Below, piece by piece: positions 60,921-64,000 of a stretch of 64,000 bases of DNA. The stretch's first letter is position 1; the number at the start of each line of letters is the position of its first letter. The position numbers and the translations under genes are program-made. The notes under the pieces are model-generated. The model did no database searches. It saw only the letters and a program-made list of their open reading frames with translations, and was not told the DNA's origin. Origin of the DNA: JAFGHJ01 sp964534175 (GTDB lineage Bacteria > Hydrothermota > UBA3072); NCBI GenBank assembly GCA_964534175.1, contig CAZHNS010000003.1, positions 62,001 through 126,000 of the forward strand, read 5' to 3'.

Positions 60921-62015
60921 TCACCTCTTTGGTATAAAGATTGTGAACATTGAACCTTTGTTTTCCTTGCTTTCTACTTCGATCCACCCGCCCATTTCTT
61001 TTACCGAGTTATAAACGAAATAAAGGCCAAGACCGGTTCCCCCATTTCCTGATTTTGTTGTGAAGAAAAGTTCGAAAATTTTATCTTTAACTACTTTACT
61101 CATACCGCAGCCTGTATCTGAAATGGAAATCGAAACATAATCTTTTTCTTTTTCATCTTTTTCGGGACGCAGAACATTTTTTACTTCTACTTTTATCTCT
61201 CCTTTATCAGAAATAGCATCTTTTGCGTTTATAATAAGATTAAGTAAAATTTGGTGAAGTTGATCCTGATCCCCTAAGATTTTAGCCCCAGAGTCGAGAT
61301 AGTTTGCTGTAATTTTTATTTTCTTCGGTAGTATCTGTCTGGAGAAATTCGCCACACCTTTTACTATTTCATTCACGTCGAACAAGCTTTTTTCCTCCCT
61401 GATTTTTCTTATATTGGAGAGTAAACTTTTAAGAAGAGACCTTATCTTTTGAGCTCCTTCCATAGCTGTACTAATATCTTCTAAAACTTTTACGTCTTTT
61501 GAGTTGCTTTCTGCTGCACTAAGCCCGCACATTACTTCCATCAGAAGGTTATTTGCTTCGTGGGATACTCTACCTATTAGTTGACCAACAGTTGCGAGTC
61601 TTCTTGTCTCGAGCATTTTTTTCTGTAAGAGTTCTATCCGTGAGATGTCTTTTGCCATTGAAAGTCCTCTTAAAGGAGCAGCAGAACTTAAAAGAAAAGA
61701 GACCCATTCATATATTTTTTCCTCAGTAGTTTCGGATTTTAGTTCGGTGCGCTGGATTATGGTTGGCGGTTCCTTTTTTGAGTTGGAATTTCCATTTTCT
61801 TCTTCGCCGTTTTCTTTATCTTCAGCGACAAAAGAACCGAGACTTTTGCTTATTTCTTTCATCAAGGGAGGACCGAGAAGTTTGGATATATCTTTCCCAA
61901 ACTCATTTTCGGCTCTAGAGTTCCAGTAAACTATTTTAAAATTTCTATCCCATCCTACGACAGGTATTGGGATGAAATCCAGGACAATTGAGATATCTTT
62001 TTTTAAATTTATCAT
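60921..62015 (-). CDS. PAS-domain NtrB-like sensor histidine kinase
   Basis: 364 residues. N-terminal PAS (FIPIPVVGWDRNFKIVYWNSRAENEFGKDISKL) with a long acidic insert (EDKENGEEENGNSNSKKEP), then the H-box RLATVGQLIGRVSHEANNLLMEVMCG near 145-170, the ATPase domain N-box LLNLIINAKDAI, G1 DTGCGM and G2 GTGLGLYFVYNSV. Soluble, of the NtrB type that usually drives a sigma-54 activator; such an activator is encoded 1 kb upstream on the same strand. It follows the Sm-like gene by 80 bp. Confidence 0.9.
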   Translation of the reverse strand: MINLKKDISIVLDFIPIPVVGWDRNFKIVYWNSRAENEFGKDISKLLGPPLMKEISKSLGSFVAEDKENGEEENGNSNSKKEPPTIIQRTELKSETTEEKIYEWVSFLLSSAAPLRGLSMAKDISRIELLQKKMLETRRLATVGQLIGRVSHEANNLLMEVMCGLSAAESNSKDVKVLEDISTAMEGAQKIRSLLKSLLSNIRKIREEKSLFDVNEIVKGVANFSRQILPKKIKITANYLDSGAKILGDQDQLHQILLNLIINAKDAISDKGEIKVEVKNVLRPEKDEKEKDYVSISISDTGCGMSKVVKDKIFELFFTTKSGNGGTGLGLYFVYNSVKEMGGWIEVESKENKGSMFTIFIPKR

Positions 62016-62095
62016 AATATCATATTCTTAAAAATAAAAGGTGGAGCGTAGCGGATTACCACGCTCTCTATTTTACCTTTTAAGGTTTTATTTGT

Positions 62096-62293
62096 TTACT
62101 TCCAACCTTCTATCTCAAGATGAGAAATCGCCTTATGGGAGACAAAAACCGATCTATTATTTGCCATCGGTGTGTCAACTTTCAGAAACAGTCCTCTGTC
62201 ATTTCTGCCCGTTACTTCGCCCTGAAACTTTGAGCCGTCCACCGTTACAATTTTGATCAGCCTTTTTGTTCTTTTGGTTGTCTGAGTGTCCAT
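62096..62293 (-). CDS. Small Sm/Hfq-like-fold protein
   Basis: 65 residues with AGGAGG seven bases before the ATG. The pattern KRLIKIVTVDGSKFQGEVTGRNDRGLFLKVDTP ... SVFVSHKAISHLEIEGW has the strand-turn-strand order of Sm-fold proteins (strand 2 with V.GEV.G.D..G.FL.V, last strand with an I..HLEI). It is shorter than Hfq and lacks the Hfq YKHA motif, so RNA binding is possible but unproven. It lies 55 bp after the small peptide gene. Confidence 0.7.
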   Translation of the reverse strand: MDTQTTKRTKRLIKIVTVDGSKFQGEVTGRNDRGLFLKVDTPMANNRSVFVSHKAISHLEIEGWK

Positions 62294-62348
62294 TATTCCT
62301 CCTTTACTTTAATGTTTAAATTACTCATTCAAATATTCATTTAAGGTG

Positions 62349-62492
62349 TTAGCACCCGCCAACAGGTGGACCGTCAGGTCCTCCACAAAGTACTACTTCT
62401 CCAACATTCTGGGCGACGTCAACTTTAGTAGTTTTCTTATTTATTGAATTTATGAAACTTAGTAAAATTAATAATATATTCAAACTTACCAT
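62349..62492 (-). CDS. Unannotated 47-residue peptide with Cys-bracketed Gly/Pro C-terminus
   Basis: ATG at 62492 (minus strand), six bases after AAAGGAGG. The frame has 47 residues: a hydrophobic start (VSLNILLILLSFI), a polar middle (KKTTKVDVAQNVGEV) and the tail CGGPDGPPVGGC before TAA. The layout (short hydrophobic leader, Cys-bracketed Gly/Pro core) is that of a secreted or processed peptide. A sigma-54 promoter lies 29-45 bp upstream of the ATG. No homologue is known to me; it is below the length most gene callers report. Confidence 0.7.
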   Translation of the reverse strand: MVSLNILLILLSFINSINKKTTKVDVAQNVGEVVLCGGPDGPPVGGC

Positions 62493-62520
62493 CAAAAACC
62501 TCCTTTAATTACTTATATAA

Positions 62521-62537
62521 ATGCAATAATCATTCCA
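62521..62537 (-). promoter_or_regulatory. Predicted sigma-54 (-24/-12) promoter of the peptide gene
   Basis: Minus strand reads TGGAATGATTATTGCAT: GG at -24 and GC at -12 with exactly ten bases between, matching TGGCAC-N5-TTGCA at the invariant positions. The expected start site near 62511 leaves a leader of about 19 nt carrying the RBS. Confidence 0.7.
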
Positions 62538-62589
62538 GAATTTAAGTTAATGGCAATCAAGTATTTAACTAAATTGGGTCTATGAGTAT

Positions 62590-62692
62590 GTGACATTTAT
62601 GTCGCAACCAATTAAGCGTATTGTTTGTTGAGCCTTGCAAATTAAGAATTGTTTTTGTGGCAGAAATGTCACTTAGGAGACAAAAATGTCAC
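62590..62692. promoter_or_regulatory. Three 16-bp palindromes, predicted enhancer (UAS) sites
   Basis: GTGACATTTATGTCGC (62590-62605), GTGGCAGAAATGTCAC (62657-62672) and GAGACAAAAATGTCAC (62677-62692) all fit GTGACA-N4-TGTCAC with one mismatch each. Sites 2 and 3 start 20 bp apart, about two helical turns. They lie 53-171 bp upstream of the sigma-54 promoter, the usual position for NtrC-family activators. Confidence 0.72.
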
Positions 62693-62789
62693 AAAAAGTC
62701 TATTTTGTTAGTAATTGCAAAGGTGTAAGGGAAATAGGGCGAAGATTGACCCGGATTTGACGTGATTTTTTCTTTTTTCTAAGGGGTTG

Positions 62790-62890
62790 TGAGATTAGCC
62801 GTCTCTAGAGTTCTTTGCGGGCTTGCTTCTCGCAATGTTGTTGTGATTAGGTTTTGTATGTTATAGATGAAAAAATAAGTTTTCATCTAT
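62790..62890. repeat. Degenerate TGAGATT...TTCTCGCAATG repeat and adjacent hairpin
   Basis: GTTGTGAGATTAGCCGTCTC ... GCTTGCTTCTCGCAATG (about 62787-62840) resembles the common GAGATTGC...CTCGCAATG intergenic repeat. It is followed by a perfect 11-bp hairpin ATAGATGAAAA/TTTTCATCTAT (62863-62890, 6-nt loop). No gene is seen in 62700-63049. Confidence 0.55.
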
Positions 62891-63049
62891 TTCTGTTATC
62901 TGTATTTTTTATTATAATTTAACCTGCGAACAGACCAACGATTTGTGTTATCTATGTTTAATCTTTTTTCTTTTTAATATGTATTTTGCGCTGTAATAAG
63001 GTTTATTGTTTTTTTTGCAAGTGGTTTTTCTGGGCGATTTTTTCTTTTT

Positions 63050-64000
63050 TCAAAGAACGGTTTTTTGTCTCTTTATATCATGTTCTTTAATTAGACGGTA
63101 TAAGTGTCTTCGGGAGATCTTGAGAGTTTTTGCCGCTTCGGTCACGTTGCCTCCGCTATCCTGAAGAGCTTCTATTATGGTTTCTTTTTTCCATGTTGTT
63201 TTTATTTTATCCCAGCTGGGAGTCTCTGCTTTTTTCTTTTTTCTCATTTCTTCGGGAAGGTCTTTTTGGTTTATGTAATTTCCTTTACATCTAATGAGTG
63301 AAATTTCCACGATATTTTTGAGCTCTCGTATATTTCCCGGAAAAGGATAATTTCTTAAAATTCTCATGGCATTCTCGTCAAAACCCTCTATCTTTTTTTC
63401 TTTTTTTCCGGAGAAAATCTTTAAATAATGTTTAAGCAGAAGAGTTACATCTATTTTCCGTTCACGGAGAGGCGGTATAGTTATATTTATCTGATTCAAC
63501 CTGTATAAAAGGTCTTCTCTAAATTCCCGCAGCATCGCAGCCTGTTCAATGTCTCTGTTAGTTGCGGATATTATACGGACGTCCACTTTTTTGCTTTCGG
63601 TTTCTCCCACCCTTCTGATTTCTCCCCTGTCGGTAACCCGGAGAAGTCCCGCTTGTATGGAGTGAGGTGCGTCTCCGATTTCATCCAGGAAGAGAGTCCC
63701 GCCGTTTGCTTCTTCGAACATACCTTTTTTATCCTTTATTGCTCCGGTGAATGAACCTTTTTTATGTCCGAATAATTCGCTCTGAAGGAGAGTTTCTGTA
63801 AGAGAACTGCAGTCCACCGTTATGAAGGGTCTATTGTTCCTCTTGCTCAATTTGTGAATAGTTCTGGCAACGAGTTCTTTTCCGGTTCCTGTTTCGCCCA
63901 TAATTAGAACATTTACGTCAGTTTCTGCAATTTCTTCTATTGTTCTGTAAATCTTCTGCATTTGTTCCGAGATGCCTATTATAGAATAAAAAGATTCGGG
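63050..64000 (-). CDS. Sigma-54-dependent NtrC-family activator, N-terminus off the window
   Basis: The frame is open past the right edge; about 316 residues are visible (in-frame ATG at 63961). Walker A GETGTGKE, the sigma-54 contact loop GSFTGA (a GAFTGA variant) in FGHKKGSFTGAIKDKKGMFEEANGGTLFLDEIGD, the R-finger region and a C-terminal Fis-type HTH (ETIIEALQDSGGNVTEAAKTLKISRRHLYRLIKEHDI). It remodels sigma-54 RNA polymerase from enhancer sites. A receiver or PAS domain may precede it outside the window. It is the obvious candidate to bind the palindromes 0.4 kb downstream. Confidence 0.93.
   Translation of the reverse strand, partial: PESFYSIIGISEQMQKIYRTIEEIAETDVNVLIMGETGTGKELVARTIHKLSKRNNRPFITVDCSSLTETLLQSELFGHKKGSFTGAIKDKKGMFEEANGGTLFLDEIGDAPHSIQAGLLRVTDRGEIRRVGETESKKVDVRIISATNRDIEQAAMLREFREDLLYRLNQINITIPPLRERKIDVTLLLKHYLKIFSGKKEKKIEGFDENAMRILRNYPFPGNIRELKNIVEISLIRCKGNYINQKDLPEEMRKKKKAETPSWDKIKTTWKKETIIEALQDSGGNVTEAAKTLKISRRHLYRLIKEHDIKRQKTVL

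Noticed and set aside
62551..62569. Plus-strand TGGCAATCAAG as a sigma-54 promoter
   Set aside because: There is no GC at the -12 position and no plus-strand gene follows.
62863..62890. Perfect hairpin as a terminator for the sigma-54 activator
   Set aside because: On the minus strand it is not followed by a T-run; on the plus strand there is no gene to end.

Overview
The window looks like an AT-rich chromosome of an uncultivated anaerobic diderm bacterium. Outer-membrane biology is indicated by a LolCE-type permease, LolD, an LptE-like lipoprotein and lipobox proteins. Two proteins end in type IX secretion (T9SS) sorting domains, and the 13-gene Mbx-type ferredoxin complex fits an anaerobe. 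The combination (T9SS tails, Lol/Lpt, McsA/McsB-ClpC, Mbx, many degenerate intergenic repeats) points to the FCB side of the tree, for example WOR-3-like or related candidate phyla. No rRNA or tRNA gene was seen, so the lineage is inference.

Layout. 1-6.1 kb: partial NagB-type deaminase, MscS channel, a secreted HEGSH-motif protein, a methyltransferase. 6.1-18.9 kb: a histidine kinase/response regulator pair diverging from a 13-gene membrane complex operon that ends with rex; a Rex-operator-like palindrome overlaps the operon promoter. The operon has the subunit order of archaeal Mbx/Mbs, and its last subunit (NuoI-like) is fused to a GltD/NfnL-type NAD(P)H-FAD reductase. 19-32 kb: mostly minus-strand accessory genes (GH3 glucosidase, Fe-alcohol dehydrogenase, MFS, GrpB, repetitive T9SS protein, C45 hydrolase, DUF192 lipoprotein). 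32-37 kb: SMC and a Lys/Glu-rich secreted protein. 37-43 kb: radical SAM protein, WD40, beta-helix and beta-propeller exported proteins, and an alpha/beta hydrolase with a 3' remnant of a second copy. 43.5-60.8 kb: a plus-strand housekeeping run: lolCE-lolD-mcsA-mcsB-clpC-parA-parB-M23-bactofilin-rph, then rluD, topA, gltX, ppiD-like, lptE-like. The McsB homologue has lost nearly all arginine-kinase active-site residues. 60.9-64 kb: a minus-strand cassette of NtrB-like kinase, Sm/Hfq-like small protein, an unannotated 47-residue peptide ending CGGPDGPPVGGC, and a sigma-54 activator running off the edge. A sigma-54 promoter with correct -24/-12 spacing and three 16-bp palindromes (GTGACA-N4-TGTCAC type) lie directly upstream of the peptide gene.

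How it works together. The Mbx-like complex probably couples ferredoxin/NAD(P)H electron exchange to Na+/H+ pumping, under Rex control. The sigma-54 peptide cassette is the best candidate for an undescribed system. Intergenic space is populated by several families of inverted repeats (A: GCCAC-GGATTTACACGGAT type; B: AT-rich TTTAAAAATCAAA/GCAAAAT type; C: GC-rich nested palindromes), some of which intrude into gene ends.
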